DNA from: Magnetospirillum gryphiswaldense MSR-1 v2
Lineage (GTDB): Bacteria; Pseudomonadota; Alphaproteobacteria; Rhodospirillales; Magnetospirillaceae
Direction: 5' to 3'
NCBI RefSeq assembly: GCF_000513295.1
Contig: NC_023065.1
Location: 3,766,501-3,830,500, forward strand
DNA: 64,000 nucleotides
The position numbers were made by a program, and so were the translations under genes. The notes below the pieces were generated by a model that was not told the DNA's origin, did no database searches, and saw only the letters and a program-made list of their open reading frames with translations. The stretch's first letter is position 1, and each line of letters starts with the position of its first letter. Shown piece by piece: positions 55,614-64,000 of this stretch.

Positions 55614-58232
55614 ATGGCCAGCCTGTTCAAGATCGAGGTCATGGCCGGCATGTCGTGGATTCACGTCCCCGATGCCGATGTGCGGGTTTTGTGCGGCTGT
55701 CCCGCCGACAGCGTCAAGCACCTGATGCGGCGCGGCCTGATCCGCCCGATGGAGGCCAAGGGCGTCAAGTTCGAGACCGGCCCCAACGCCATCTTGCTGT
55801 CTGACGTCATGGTGCAAAACGGCGTGTTCTGCAATCTGGCCGAGTTTCCGGTGTTGCAGATGTTTTACCGCCAGGGATTGCTGTTGCCGGGCCATCCCAA
55901 CAATGACGGGTCGAAACCCATCATCATCGGACGGCGCGATCAGGTCGACGCCCAGATGCAGTACATCTATCGCGGCAATTACGGCCTGATCTCGGAACAG
56001 GAACTGACCGAGGCCGGGGTGGCTCCCGATCTCGCCCGCGACATGATGCGGCTGAAGCTGAAATTCGCCTTTGGCCGCATCAGCCACCCGCGCGATCTGC
56101 TGGATGGGCGAGCGCTGGACGACGACAAGCCGGTGGAGATCAAGGCGGGCGTGTGCGTGCGCCGCATCGGCCTCAACCGTTTCGAGTTCAGCTATAACGG
56201 CGAGACGGTGAACATCGACTTGAACCTGCCGCCGTTTCAGACCCATGAATGTCCGTTCCCGCTGGGGTCGTTCCAGTTCCGCCGCGATTATTTCGCCGTG
56301 GTCCATTCCGGCGAAGGCGACGGCTGGGACGTGCGCCGGCCCAGCATGGGCTCGGTGCTGTCGTTCCAGGGCCGCATCTATCTGGTCGATGCCGGCCCCA
56401 ATCTGTTGCATTCGCTGACCGCTCTGGGCATCGGCATCAACGAGATCGAAGGCATCTTTCACACCCATTCCCACGATGACCATTTCGCCGGCCTGACCAC
56501 CTTGATGCAGGCCGATCGCCGTATCAGTTATTTCGCCGTGCCCATGGTGCGTTCGGCGGTGGCCAAGAAGCTGTCGGCGCTGCTGTCCATCGAAGAGGAC
56601 GATTTCAACGACTATTTCAATGTCCGCGATCTGGTCATGGGCCAGTGGAACGACGTCGACGGCCTGGACGTCAAGCCGGTGTTCTCTCCCCATCCGGTGG
56701 AAACCACGATCTTCCATTTCCGCGCCATGGCCGCCGGCGGCTGGCGCAGCTATGCCCATCTGGCCGACGTGGTCGGGCTGGATATTCTGGAGCGCATGAT
56801 CACCGACGATCCGACCCAGCCGGGTCTGTCGCAGGCCTGGTACGACAAGGTGGTGGCGGATTATCTGGAACCCGCCGACGTCAAGAAGGTGGATATCGGC
56901 GGTGGGCTGATCCACGGCTGCGCCCAGGATTTCAAGGACGACCGTTCGGGCAAGATGATCCTGGCCCACACCGCCCAGCCGTTGACGCCGGAACAGAAGA
57001 AAATCGGCTCGGGCGCCAGTTTCGGCACCGTCGACGTGCTGATCACCGGGCACCGCGACTTTTTAGGCCGCTCGGCCTATCACCTGATGGCGGAATACTT
57101 CCCCACTGTGTCGGGCGACCATCTGGGGGCGGTGCTGAACGGGCCCCTGACCACCTTCAACCCGGAAACCATCCTGTTCAAGGCCGGTCAGGCCCATGCC
57201 AACATCTATCTGCTGCTGACCGGTCAGGTGGAGATGTTGGACGACGAAAGCGATTTCCGTGCCGTGCTGTCGGCCGGCGCGCTGTTGGGCGAGTTGACCG
57301 GATTGCACGGCTTGCCGCCGTCGGAAACCTGCTGCGCCGTCAATTTCGTCCAGGTTCTGGAAATTCCCGCCGACGTCTACACCGCCTTCGTTCGCCGCCA
57401 CAATCTGTTCGGCGAGATTTCACGTCTGCTGGAAAGCCGTGAATTTCTATCGCGCACCCGGCTTTTGGGCGACGTGGTGTCCACCGGCACCTTGAACGCC
57501 ATCGCCAAGACCATGCGTCTGGTGCAATTCGATGATGGTGCGGTGATCGACGGGCGGGAACGTGCCGTCGGCCTGATCGCCAGCGGCAAGATATTGCGCA
57601 TGTTGGGCGACAACGTGCTGGAAACGCTGGGACATGGGGATTTCTTCGGCGAAGAGGCGGCCATTTTCGACGCCCCCGGTATCGCCACCTTGCGCGCCCA
57701 TGGCCCGGCCGAGGTCTATATGATTTCCGCCAGTCGGCTGGCAGCCATTCCCAATGTGCGGTGGAAATTGTTCGAATCCTTCGAGCGCCGCACCAGCCTG
57801 GAATCGTCGGTGGCCATTGCCGGGCGCACGTTGCTGACCTGGCAGCAGGAATACAGCGTCAACATCCAGCGCATCGACACCCAGCACAAGCGTCTGTTCG
57901 CCACCGCCAACCGCCTGTTGGACGCGGTGGAAAGCCAGCGTGGCCCTGACGAAATCGTCACCGCGCTGGACTTCTTGTTGAGCTACACCATGTTCCACTT
58001 CGCCGAGGAAGAGGCGCTGCTGGATCGCTATGGCTATGATCGTGGGGCTGAACACAAGAACCGGCACAAGATACTGATTGCCCAGGTGCAGGAACTGGAA
58101 CAGCGCCTGGGCGGCGACGACCCGGCCAGTCCGGCCGAGGTGCTGGATTTCCTGCAAGGTTGGATCGTCAATCACATCCTGATCGAGGATCGCCGCTATG
58201 CGGCGGTGTTGAACGCGCAAGGGGTCTATTGA
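55614..58232 (+). CDS. Metallo-beta-lactamase / cyclic-nucleotide-binding / hemerythrin multidomain protein
   Basis: An 872-residue cytoplasmic protein with no signal peptide. After a poorly recognised N-terminal region (about 1-230) comes a metallo-beta-lactamase domain with metal motif HTHSHDDH at 283-290. Two cyclic-nucleotide-binding-like domains follow (about 520-610 and 630-720; the second has GEEAAIF). The C-terminal hemerythrin domain (about 743-868) keeps all seven diiron ligands: H758, H795, E799, H814, H818, H854 and D859. It starts four bases after the CHAT gene. The natural ligand is probably the product of the upstream cyclase. Confidence 0.88.
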   Translation: MASLFKIEVMAGMSWIHVPDADVRVLCGCPADSVKHLMRRGLIRPMEAKGVKFETGPNAILLSDVMVQNGVFCNLAEFPVLQMFYRQGLLLPGHPNNDGSKPIIIGRRDQVDAQMQYIYRGNYGLISEQELTEAGVAPDLARDMMRLKLKFAFGRISHPRDLLDGRALDDDKPVEIKAGVCVRRIGLNRFEFSYNGETVNIDLNLPPFQTHECPFPLGSFQFRRDYFAVVHSGEGDGWDVRRPSMGSVLSFQGRIYLVDAGPNLLHSLTALGIGINEIEGIFHTHSHDDHFAGLTTLMQADRRISYFAVPMVRSAVAKKLSALLSIEEDDFNDYFNVRDLVMGQWNDVDGLDVKPVFSPHPVETTIFHFRAMAAGGWRSYAHLADVVGLDILERMITDDPTQPGLSQAWYDKVVADYLEPADVKKVDIGGGLIHGCAQDFKDDRSGKMILAHTAQPLTPEQKKIGSGASFGTVDVLITGHRDFLGRSAYHLMAEYFPTVSGDHLGAVLNGPLTTFNPETILFKAGQAHANIYLLLTGQVEMLDDESDFRAVLSAGALLGELTGLHGLPPSETCCAVNFVQVLEIPADVYTAFVRRHNLFGEISRLLESREFLSRTRLLGDVVSTGTLNAIAKTMRLVQFDDGAVIDGRERAVGLIASGKILRMLGDNVLETLGHGDFFGEEAAIFDAPGIATLRAHGPAEVYMISASRLAAIPNVRWKLFESFERRTSLESSVAIAGRTLLTWQQEYSVNIQRIDTQHKRLFATANRLLDAVESQRGPDEIVTALDFLLSYTMFHFAEEEALLDRYGYDRGAEHKNRHKILIAQVQELEQRLGGDDPASPAEVLDFLQGWIVNHILIEDRRYAAVLNAQGVY

Positions 58233-58284
58233 GGATATGGCGCGGGGGGGCTAAGGTGCAGGTACAGGTTTTGGGATTAAAGCC

Positions 58285-58806
58285 GTGAGCACCGATCTCG
58301 TTTACGTTACCGTCGCCTCGTCCTTCAGTCAGGAAGTATTCCGCCGTATCCGCCCCGTCATCCCGCGTGAACGCTGGCCGTTGGACGCCATGTCGGTGAC
58401 CTTCACCTCGGATCCCAGCGGTCTGTTTTTACGCGCCAGCTTCGACGAAAGCGACCTGCCGGCCAGCTATGCCCAACAGGCGGTGAACGCTATCGCCCAT
58501 GCCGGGGTCGATCTGGTGGTCAAATCCCCCTTTGCCGGCATGGCGGCGGCGGTCATCCGTGCCGCCCGCTGGCGTGACGTCTTTTTGTATCTGGCGGTGC
58601 CTTTGCTGTTCGCCATTCCATTGATGGGGGCCTTGCTCGACCGCCTGATGATGCCCGTCGCCGGTCTGTTCGGCGCCGACATTCTGGCTCTGGCCCTGGT
58701 CCAGATGCAGTTGACCCGGCGGCGAATGGCCATCGCCAACGCCCGTTGCGTCGCCGAAATCCCGGTGCCGGGCATGCGCGTGTCGGTGGCCGCCAAGTCG
58801 AAATGA
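58285..58806 (+). CDS. Membrane protein of unknown function
   Basis: A 173-residue protein I do not recognise. It starts at a GTG with only a weak GGGATTAAAGCC upstream. The first 95 residues look like a soluble alpha/beta domain. Two membrane segments (about 98-118 and 121-140) and a basic tail follow. It lies 52 bases after the hemerythrin protein gene in the same direction and might be the last member of that operon. Confidence 0.6.
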   Translation: MSTDLVYVTVASSFSQEVFRRIRPVIPRERWPLDAMSVTFTSDPSGLFLRASFDESDLPASYAQQAVNAIAHAGVDLVVKSPFAGMAAAVIRAARWRDVFLYLAVPLLFAIPLMGALLDRLMMPVAGLFGADILALALVQMQLTRRRMAIANARCVAEIPVPGMRVSVAAKSK

Positions 58807-58939
58807 TGCCCGCTCGCAAAAGCGGATGAAACATGCCAATTTTCCGGAAGACGAATTTTCTGGCGACCCTGCTGCGATGATCTATACATTAGAAACGCAT
58901 AATAAAGAAAATTCCGTACAGGGCGGACAGGAGAGCGAG

Positions 58940-59716
58940 ATGAGTTTGGGCAAGGTTTATCTGGTGGGGGCCGGACCGGGCGACCCCGATCTGTTGACGG
59001 TCAAGGCGCTCAGATTGTTGGGTGAGGCCGAGGTGGTGGTGTTCGATCGTCTGGTCAGCCCGGAAATCATGGCGTTGATTCCCGCCGGGACCACCCGCAT
59101 CTATGCCGGCAAGCAGATGTCCAAGCACGAATTGGTGCAAGACGAAATCAACGATCTGCTGGTGTCCCTGGGCAAAAGTGGGCGCACGGTGGTGCGGCTG
59201 AAGGGTGGCGACCCGTTCGTGTTCGGGCGTGGCTCGGAAGAAGCCGAGGTGCTGTCCAAGGCCGGCATCGCCTTCGAGGTGGTGCCGGGCATTTCCTCGG
59301 CCTCGGGCTGTGCGACCTATGCCGGCATTCCGCTGACCCATCGCGGCCTGTCGCAGGGCGTACGCTTTCTGCCCGGCCATTGCCGCGACGGCAAACCGCT
59401 CGATTACGACTGGTCCAAGCTGGCCGATCCCGATTGCACCTTGGCCATCTACATGGGCCTGTCCAATCTGCAATTGATCGCCGATGAACTGACTCGCGCC
59501 GGTCTGCCCGCCCATACCCCCGCTGCCGCCATCCAGAACGGCACCACGCCGCGCCAGCGCCGGGTGCTGGGCACCCTGGCCACCCTGCCCGAGCGGGCGA
59601 GGAGTGCCGGATTGAAGGCGCCGACCCTGATCATCGTCGGTCGGGTGGTGGAGCTTGCCGGGGCTTTGGATTGGTTCCACCACGATGGCGATACCGATCA
59701 GGCGCAACCGGCATGA
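58940..59716 (+). CDS. cobA: Uroporphyrinogen-III C-methyltransferase
   Basis: Methylates uroporphyrinogen III at C-2 and C-7 to precorrin-2, the branch point to siroheme and cobalamin. The 258 residues show the family signature VYLVGAGPGDPDLLTVKA, KQMSKHELVQDEIN, RLKGGDPFVFGRG and the SAM-binding VPGISSASG. There is no fused dehydrogenase/ferrochelatase domain (as in CysG). GGAGAGCGAG precedes ATG 58940; the longer in-phase frame is unlikely. The cbiX start overlaps its stop. Confidence 0.95.
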   Translation: MSLGKVYLVGAGPGDPDLLTVKALRLLGEAEVVVFDRLVSPEIMALIPAGTTRIYAGKQMSKHELVQDEINDLLVSLGKSGRTVVRLKGGDPFVFGRGSEEAEVLSKAGIAFEVVPGISSASGCATYAGIPLTHRGLSQGVRFLPGHCRDGKPLDYDWSKLADPDCTLAIYMGLSNLQLIADELTRAGLPAHTPAAAIQNGTTPRQRRVLGTLATLPERARSAGLKAPTLIIVGRVVELAGALDWFHHDGDTDQAQPA

Positions 59717-60480
59717 AGGATGCGGCCATCATCCTGGTCGGTCACGGCTCGGCCCGCCACCCGGACAGCGCCGCCCCCATCATCGCCCTGGCGGCGGAGC
59801 TGAAGCGGCGCGGCCCGTGGGCCGAGGCGGCGGCGGTGTTCATGAAGCAGCCGCCGCATCTGGATCAGGCCCTGGATCTGGTCGAGGCCGAAAATGTGGT
59901 GGTTATCCCGGTCTTCGCCGGCAAGGGCTATTACACCGACAGCCTGATCCCCAAGGCCATGGGGCTGGACGGCCCCGAGACACGGCGCCAGGGCCGGAAT
60001 ATCCTGTACACCGCGCCCGCCGGCGGCAATCCGCGCATTCCCGGCCTGATGGCCTGCCGTGCCGATGGGGTGGCGCGGGAACAGGGCTGGGCGCCAGCGG
60101 AAACCAGCCTGTTGCTGATTGCCCACGGCTCATCGCGTCCGGGCGGGGCCGGCGACACCCCCAGGGCCATCGCCGCCGCCATCGCTGGCCACAATCATTT
60201 CGCCGAGGTGGTGCTGGTCTTTCTGGAACAGGAGCCCTTGGCCACCCACTGGCCGCAAATGGTCAAGGGCGACAAGGTGGTGGCGCTGCCCTTGCTGGTG
60301 GCCCAGGGCATGCACGCCAGCCAGGACATCCCGCCCTTGTTCGGGCTGGTGTCGGGGCAGACCGGCCCGGTGGAGATTCATGATCGCACAGTGGTGCTGG
60401 CCACCGGCCTGGGGGCCGAGCCGGAACTTGTCGACATCATCGCTGAGATGGCGGAGACGGCGTTAAGCGCCCGGCCATAA
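59713..60480 (+). CDS. cbiX: CbiX-family sirohydrochlorin chelatase
   Basis: A 255-residue class II chelatase with two CbiX-like halves. The first has ILVGHGSARHPDSA with active-site His11, and the second repeats the pattern as LIAHGSSRPGG. It should insert Co or Fe into sirohydrochlorin, downstream of CobA. ATGA overlap with cobA implies coupled translation. Its 3' end overlaps the convergent minus-strand gene by 18 bases. Confidence 0.88.
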   Translation: MKDAAIILVGHGSARHPDSAAPIIALAAELKRRGPWAEAAAVFMKQPPHLDQALDLVEAENVVVIPVFAGKGYYTDSLIPKAMGLDGPETRRQGRNILYTAPAGGNPRIPGLMACRADGVAREQGWAPAETSLLLIAHGSSRPGGAGDTPRAIAAAIAGHNHFAEVVLVFLEQEPLATHWPQMVKGDKVVALPLLVAQGMHASQDIPPLFGLVSGQTGPVEIHDRTVVLATGLGAEPELVDIIAEMAETALSARP

Positions 60481-60924
60481 TTTCTGTCCGGCGGCACGGC
60501 TGCGCAGGCCGTCATCGGTGAGGGCGCGGGTCATTTGCCGGCGCAGTTCGGGCAAGAACACGCGCTTGTGGCGCAGCCGCCAATGATCCAGCCGCCATTC
60601 CGGTTCGGCATGGGCAATGCCGGGCGGGCAGACGAAGACATGAGCGGCCAGCGGCCCTTGCATCGTTTCCAGCCGGAATGGGTGCAGCTCGTATTCCCAG
60701 CCTTCGTAGATTTGCAGCCGGCGCAGTGATTCGGCGTCGACGTTTTCGGCGACCACGCCATCGACCCGCCCGCCGGGTCGAGCCACCAGCATGGGATAAT
60801 GCCGCCCGGCCACATGCGGGCGGCGCCAGCCGCGCAATATTGCCGGGCGTACCGGCAGATAACAGCCGCAGACGATGGTGCGCACGTCCGTATCCATCAG
60901 CGTGCCGAAGAAGAACAGGTTCAT
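60463..60924 (-). CDS. Gamma-glutamylcyclotransferase-fold (AIG2-like) protein
   Basis: A 153-residue cytoplasmic protein of the GGCT/AIG2-like fold. The substrate-loop motif appears as FFFGTLMD near the N-terminus, and a candidate acidic residue lies in the [21 protein letters not shown] region. Small members cleave gamma-glutamyl compounds. The ATG overlaps the phosphomutase stop by four bases, so the two are cotranscribed, though no shared pathway is evident. The start at 60924 gives the family N-terminus. Confidence 0.78.
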   Translation of the reverse strand: MNLFFFGTLMDTDVRTIVCGCYLPVRPAILRGWRRPHVAGRHYPMLVARPGGRVDGVVAENVDAESLRRLQIYEGWEYELHPFRLETMQGPLAAHVFVCPPGIAHAEPEWRLDHWRLRHKRVFLPELRRQMTRALTDDGLRSRAAGQKLWPGA

Positions 60925-62297
60925 GCCGGCAAGGCCACGCCGCTTTGGGTCAATTGGCCTTCCAGTTCCGCCCGCAGACGGTCGAGACCGGCCTGATCGC
61001 CAGCCTCGCAGCGGGCCACCAGCACCGCTTGGGTGTTCGAGGCGCGCAGCAGCCACCAGCCGTCCGGGGTATCGACGCGGACACCGTCGATGGCGTTGAC
61101 CCGGGCGCCGCTGGCGGCCAGCCGGGCGCGCACTTCGGCGACCACCTGGAACTTGCGCTCCTCGGCGCAGTCGAAGCGCATTTCCGGGGTGTTGACCATT
61201 TGGGGCAGGGCGTCGCGGCGCTGGGCCAGAGTGGTGCCGGCCCAGCGTCCGACGATGCCCAGCAGGCGCACGGCGGCATAAAGCGCGTCGTCATAGCCGT
61301 AATAGCGGTCGGCGAAAAAGATGTGGCCGCTCATTTCCCCGGCCAAAGGCGCGCCGATTTCGGCCATCTGGGTCTTGATCAGCGAATGGCCGGTGCGGCC
61401 CATCACCGGATTGCCGCCCAGGCGCGCCACTTCGTCGAAAAACGCCTTCGACGCCTTGACGTCGGCGATGATGGTGGCGCCGGGCCGGGTTTTCAGCAGA
61501 TCCTCGGCCAGGATCACCAGAATCTGGTCGCCCCACAAGATGCGGCCCAGGCCGTCGATCACGCCGATGCGGTCGCCGTCGCCGTCGAAGGCGATGCCCA
61601 TATCGGCGCCCCGATCGGCCACCGCCTGTTGCAGATCCACCAGATTATGCGGCTCGGTCGGATCGGGGTGGTGGTTGGGGAAGGTGCCGTCGATATCGCC
61701 GAACAACACATGGTGCTCACCCGGCAACGATTTGATCAGCCTGCCGAGGATTTCGCCGGCGGCGCCATTGCCGCAATCCCACACCACCTTCAGGCCGCGC
61801 TGGCCGTCGAAATCGGCGGCCAGCCGGGCGGCGTATTCGTCGGCGATGTCGTCATCGACGACACTGCCGCTACCTTGGGCGAAGGCGCCACCCTCAGCGA
61901 TGGTGCCCAAATCCTTGATATCGGGGCCGAAGAACGGCTTGCCCGCCAGCACCATCTTGAAGCCGTTATGGTTGGGCGGGTTGTGGCTGCCGGTGACCAT
62001 GATGCCGCCATCGGCGCTGCGCGCCTTGGCGGCATAATACAGCATGGGGGTGGGACCGCGCCCGACCTTGCGCACGGCGCAGCCGGTGGCGATCAGGCCT
62101 TCCACCAGGCCGGCGGCCAGATCCGGCGACGACAGCCGCCCATCCCAGCCGACGCAGACGGTGCTGCCGCCATTGGCGCGGACCCGGGTGCCGAAAGCGG
62201 CGCCGATGGCGCGGGCATCGGCGACCGACAGGGTCTCGCCGATGATGCCGCGAATGTCGTATTCCCGCAGGATGCTGGGGTGGAAGCTGTGGGTCAT
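60921..62297 (-). CDS. Phosphomannomutase/phosphoglucomutase
   Basis: Interconverts hexose 6- and 1-phosphates for sugar-nucleotide synthesis. The 458 residues show the phosphoserine loop [13 protein letters not shown], the metal-binding FDGDGDRIG, the sugar-binding GEMSGHIFF, and the C-terminal phosphate-binding [14 protein letters not shown]. This pattern is of the AlgC/ManB type with dual specificity. The glucose-1-phosphate could feed galU elsewhere in the window. I chose ATG 62297 ([17 protein letters not shown]); the longer frame runs through a repeat. Confidence 0.94.
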   Translation of the reverse strand: MTHSFHPSILREYDIRGIIGETLSVADARAIGAAFGTRVRANGGSTVCVGWDGRLSSPDLAAGLVEGLIATGCAVRKVGRGPTPMLYYAAKARSADGGIMVTGSHNPPNHNGFKMVLAGKPFFGPDIKDLGTIAEGGAFAQGSGSVVDDDIADEYAARLAADFDGQRGLKVVWDCGNGAAGEILGRLIKSLPGEHHVLFGDIDGTFPNHHPDPTEPHNLVDLQQAVADRGADMGIAFDGDGDRIGVIDGLGRILWGDQILVILAEDLLKTRPGATIIADVKASKAFFDEVARLGGNPVMGRTGHSLIKTQMAEIGAPLAGEMSGHIFFADRYYGYDDALYAAVRLLGIVGRWAGTTLAQRRDALPQMVNTPEMRFDCAEERKFQVVAEVRARLAASGARVNAIDGVRVDTPDGWWLLRASNTQAVLVARCEAGDQAGLDRLRAELEGQLTQSGVALPA

Positions 62298-62343
62298 GCT
62301 GTTCTCGTCTCCAGGCGGCGGGGCCGCGTTGGGGAGAAGATAA

Positions 62344-62371
62344 ACCACAGAGGCACCGAGGCACAGAGAGG
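62344..62371. repeat. Short dispersed repeat rich in CACAGAGG/CACCGAGG
   Basis: The sequence CACAGAGGCACCGAGGCACA (62346-62365) and its borders repeat a GAGGCAC unit. Read on the minus strand it gives the [10 protein letters not shown] peptide that recurs in spurious translations of many bacterial genomes. This marks a widespread intergenic repeat family of unknown role. It lies between the divergent phosphomutase and solute-binding protein genes. Confidence 0.5.
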
Positions 62372-62513
62372 CTTTTCCCAGGGACGTCCTGCGTCCTGCG
62401 TATAGCGCAATGGTATGCAATCAGACGGTTGCACATCTTTTGATAAAGTGCTGCATGCGCGGTTACGTTACCCTATGATCCGGACGGGGACGTTTCTTGC
62501 CAGTGGGGTGGCG

Positions 62514-63275
62514 ATGAAAGCAGGTTGGGCATGGACGGCTGTTGCCGTTTTCATGGTGTGGACGGGTACGGCCAAGGCCGATGTCATCCGGGTGCGGGCC
62601 GATGACTGGTGTCCGTACAATTGCTCGGAACAGAAAAAGGGCTATGGCATCGAGGTGGCGGAGGAAGTGTTCGCCGCCGCCGGCCATCGCGTGCAATACC
62701 AGCTGGCACCGTGGAGCCGATCGCTGGAGGATTGCCTGCGCGGCGAAATCGACGCGGTGATCGGCGCCGCCCCGGTGGATTCGCCCGATCTGGTGTTCGG
62801 GGCCGAACCCATCGGCCAATGGGACAGCACCTTCGTCATCCGCAAGGGGCAGTCCTGGCGCTATGACGGTGTCGCCTCGCTGGAACGCATCAAGCTGGCA
62901 GCCATCATCGGTTATATCTACATGGATCCGGTGGGCGGCTATATCGAGGCCAACAAGAAAAACCGTGCCCGCGTCGATCCGGTTGGCGGCACCCAGCCGC
63001 TGGAGCAAAGCCTGAAGATGGTGGCCGCCGGACGCATCGATGCGGCGGTGGAAAGTCGGGCGGTGCTGGAATACAAGCTGCGCCAGATGGGGCTGACCGG
63101 CAAACTGGATTATGCTGGCGCCACTCAGTCTGGGCCCATCTACATCGCCTTTTCGCCCAAGCACCCCAAGGCGCGGGAATATGCCGATCTTCTCGACCAG
63201 GGGGTCGCCCGCTTGCGCGCCTCGGGGCGGCTTCGGCAGATTCTGGACCGCTACGGCGTCCGCGACTGGAAATAG
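62514..63275 (+). CDS. Periplasmic solute-binding protein, family 3-like
   Basis: A 253-residue exported protein with signal MKAGWAWTAVAVFMVWTGTAKA. The mature part is a two-lobed family 3 solute-binding protein (VRADDWCPYNCSE, GYGIEVAEEVF, LRGEIDAVIGA). Two cysteines near the start may form a disulfide. No transporter genes are adjacent. It resembles the first binding protein in the window (4629-5378) in type but is not a close copy. ATG 62475 is a possible alternative start. Confidence 0.72.
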   Translation: MKAGWAWTAVAVFMVWTGTAKADVIRVRADDWCPYNCSEQKKGYGIEVAEEVFAAAGHRVQYQLAPWSRSLEDCLRGEIDAVIGAAPVDSPDLVFGAEPIGQWDSTFVIRKGQSWRYDGVASLERIKLAAIIGYIYMDPVGGYIEANKKNRARVDPVGGTQPLEQSLKMVAAGRIDAAVESRAVLEYKLRQMGLTGKLDYAGATQSGPIYIAFSPKHPKAREYADLLDQGVARLRASGRLRQILDRYGVRDWK

Positions 63276-63352
63276 CGCGGTCAAATGCGCTATATCAACG
63301 GCCCGGCCCGGCGTTCCGTCTGGCCGGACGATGGCCTTTGTCGCGGTGAGAT

Positions 63353-64000
63353 ATGTCCGTCCGTCCCTATCGTCAGATTACCCGTCGCAAATCCCGGCAG
63401 ATCTTCGTCGGCTCGGTGCCGGTGGGCGGCGACGCCCCCATTTCCGTCCAGACCATGACCAATTCGCTGACCACCGATGTGGCGGCGACGGTGGATCAGA
63501 TCAAGCGGGCCGAGGCGGCGGGCGTCGATATCGTCCGCGTCTCGTGTCCGGACGAGGACTCGACCAAGGCCCTGGCCGCCATCATCCGTCAGGTGTCGGT
63601 GCCGGTGGTGGCCGACATCCATTTCCATTACCGCCGCGCCATCGAGGCGGCGGAAGCGGGCGCCGCCTGCCTGCGCATCAATCCCGGCAATATCGGCTCC
63701 GCCGACCGGGTACGCGAGGTGGTCAAGGCGGCCAAGGATCATGGCTGCTCCATGCGCATCGGCGTCAATGCCGGCAGCCTGGAACGCCATCTGTTGGAAA
63801 AATACGGCGAGCCCTGCCCCGAGGCCATGGTGGAAAGCGCGCTGGAACATGCGCGCATCCTGGAAGACAACGACTTCCGCGAGTTCAAGATCAGCGTCAA
63901 GGCGTCGGATGTGTTCCTGGCGGTGGCCGCCTATCAAGGTCTGGCCGAAGCCTGCGATTATCCGCTGCATCTGGGTATCACCGAGGCCGGCGGCCTGATC
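63353..64000 (+). CDS. ispG: 4-hydroxy-3-methylbut-2-enyl diphosphate synthase (partial, 5' end)
   Basis: Penultimate enzyme of the MEP isoprenoid pathway, a [4Fe-4S] protein. The first 216 codons are in the window and the gene runs off the right edge. The N-terminal TIM-barrel signature is clear: [54 protein letters not shown] and [10 protein letters not shown]. The C-terminal cysteines that bind the cluster are beyond the edge. The ATG at 63353 gives the family N-terminus. Confidence 0.95.
   Translation, partial: MSVRPYRQITRRKSRQIFVGSVPVGGDAPISVQTMTNSLTTDVAATVDQIKRAEAAGVDIVRVSCPDEDSTKALAAIIRQVSVPVVADIHFHYRRAIEAAEAGAACLRINPGNIGSADRVREVVKAAKDHGCSMRIGVNAGSLERHLLEKYGEPCPEAMVESALEHARILEDNDFREFKISVKASDVFLAVAAYQGLAEACDYPLHLGITEAGGLI

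Overview
The window is about 64 kb of GC-rich DNA with compact operons and no tRNA, rRNA, CRISPR array, phage or insertion sequence that I could see. Gene content points to an alphaproteobacterium of the Rhodospirillaceae, most like Magnetospirillum. The pointers are a two-subunit bacterioferritin locus, a gltD-first glutamate synthase operon with a sigma-54-type promoter, a flagellar set with MotE and DUF6468 proteins, CheZ beside CheY, and a Tim14-like J-domain protein. The genus is an inference from this content, not from a search.

Layout. 1-4577: translation genes (end of rpmI, rplT, pheS, pheT) and a histidine phosphatase. 4629-9039: a periplasmic solute-binding protein, ubiA, a METTL20-like methyltransferase, gloB, a GST and a DUF985 cupin. 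9196-15843 (minus): gltD, a second GST and gltB in one operon. 16110-19198: an UppP-like protein lacking the catalytic glutamates, an extensin-like lipoprotein, bfd, and bfr1/bfr2. 19233-24215 (minus): a CtpA protease, a zinc-domain chemoreceptor, and speE/speD for spermidine. 24291-32035 (minus): a large AMIN/TPR protein, cheZ, cheY, motE, DUF6468, fliM and fliL. 32350-35648 (plus): flgF, flgG, flgA, flgH behind a clear -24/-12 promoter. 35764-38645: the J-domain protein, galU and a UDP-glucose dehydrogenase.

38707-48193 (minus) is one tight chemosensory operon: receptor, CheB, CheR-TPR, CheA-REC, a lone REC, an HPt-REC-REC-GGDEF diguanylate cyclase, and two CheW proteins. This gene set is that of the Pseudomonas Wsp pathway, so the output is probably c-di-GMP rather than swimming bias. 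It sits tail to tail with galU/ugd, which supply sugar nucleotides for polysaccharide.

48627-58232 (plus) is the most unusual region. It encodes a secreted FecR-like protein, a CHASE2 class III nucleotide cyclase, a secreted 1288-residue TPR-CHAT (caspase-like) protein with an intact His/Cys dyad, and an 872-residue protein joining a metallo-beta-lactamase domain, two cyclic-nucleotide-binding domains and a hemerythrin domain with all seven iron ligands. Together they look like an envelope-to-cytoplasm signalling system: sensing across the membrane, cyclic nucleotide production, an O2- or redox-responsive cyclic-nucleotide receptor, and a candidate periplasmic protease.

58285-64000 closes with an unknown membrane protein, cobA and cbiX (siroheme/cobalamin), a gamma-glutamylcyclotransferase-fold protein coupled to a phosphomannomutase/phosphoglucomutase, another solute-binding protein, and the 5' part of ispG.
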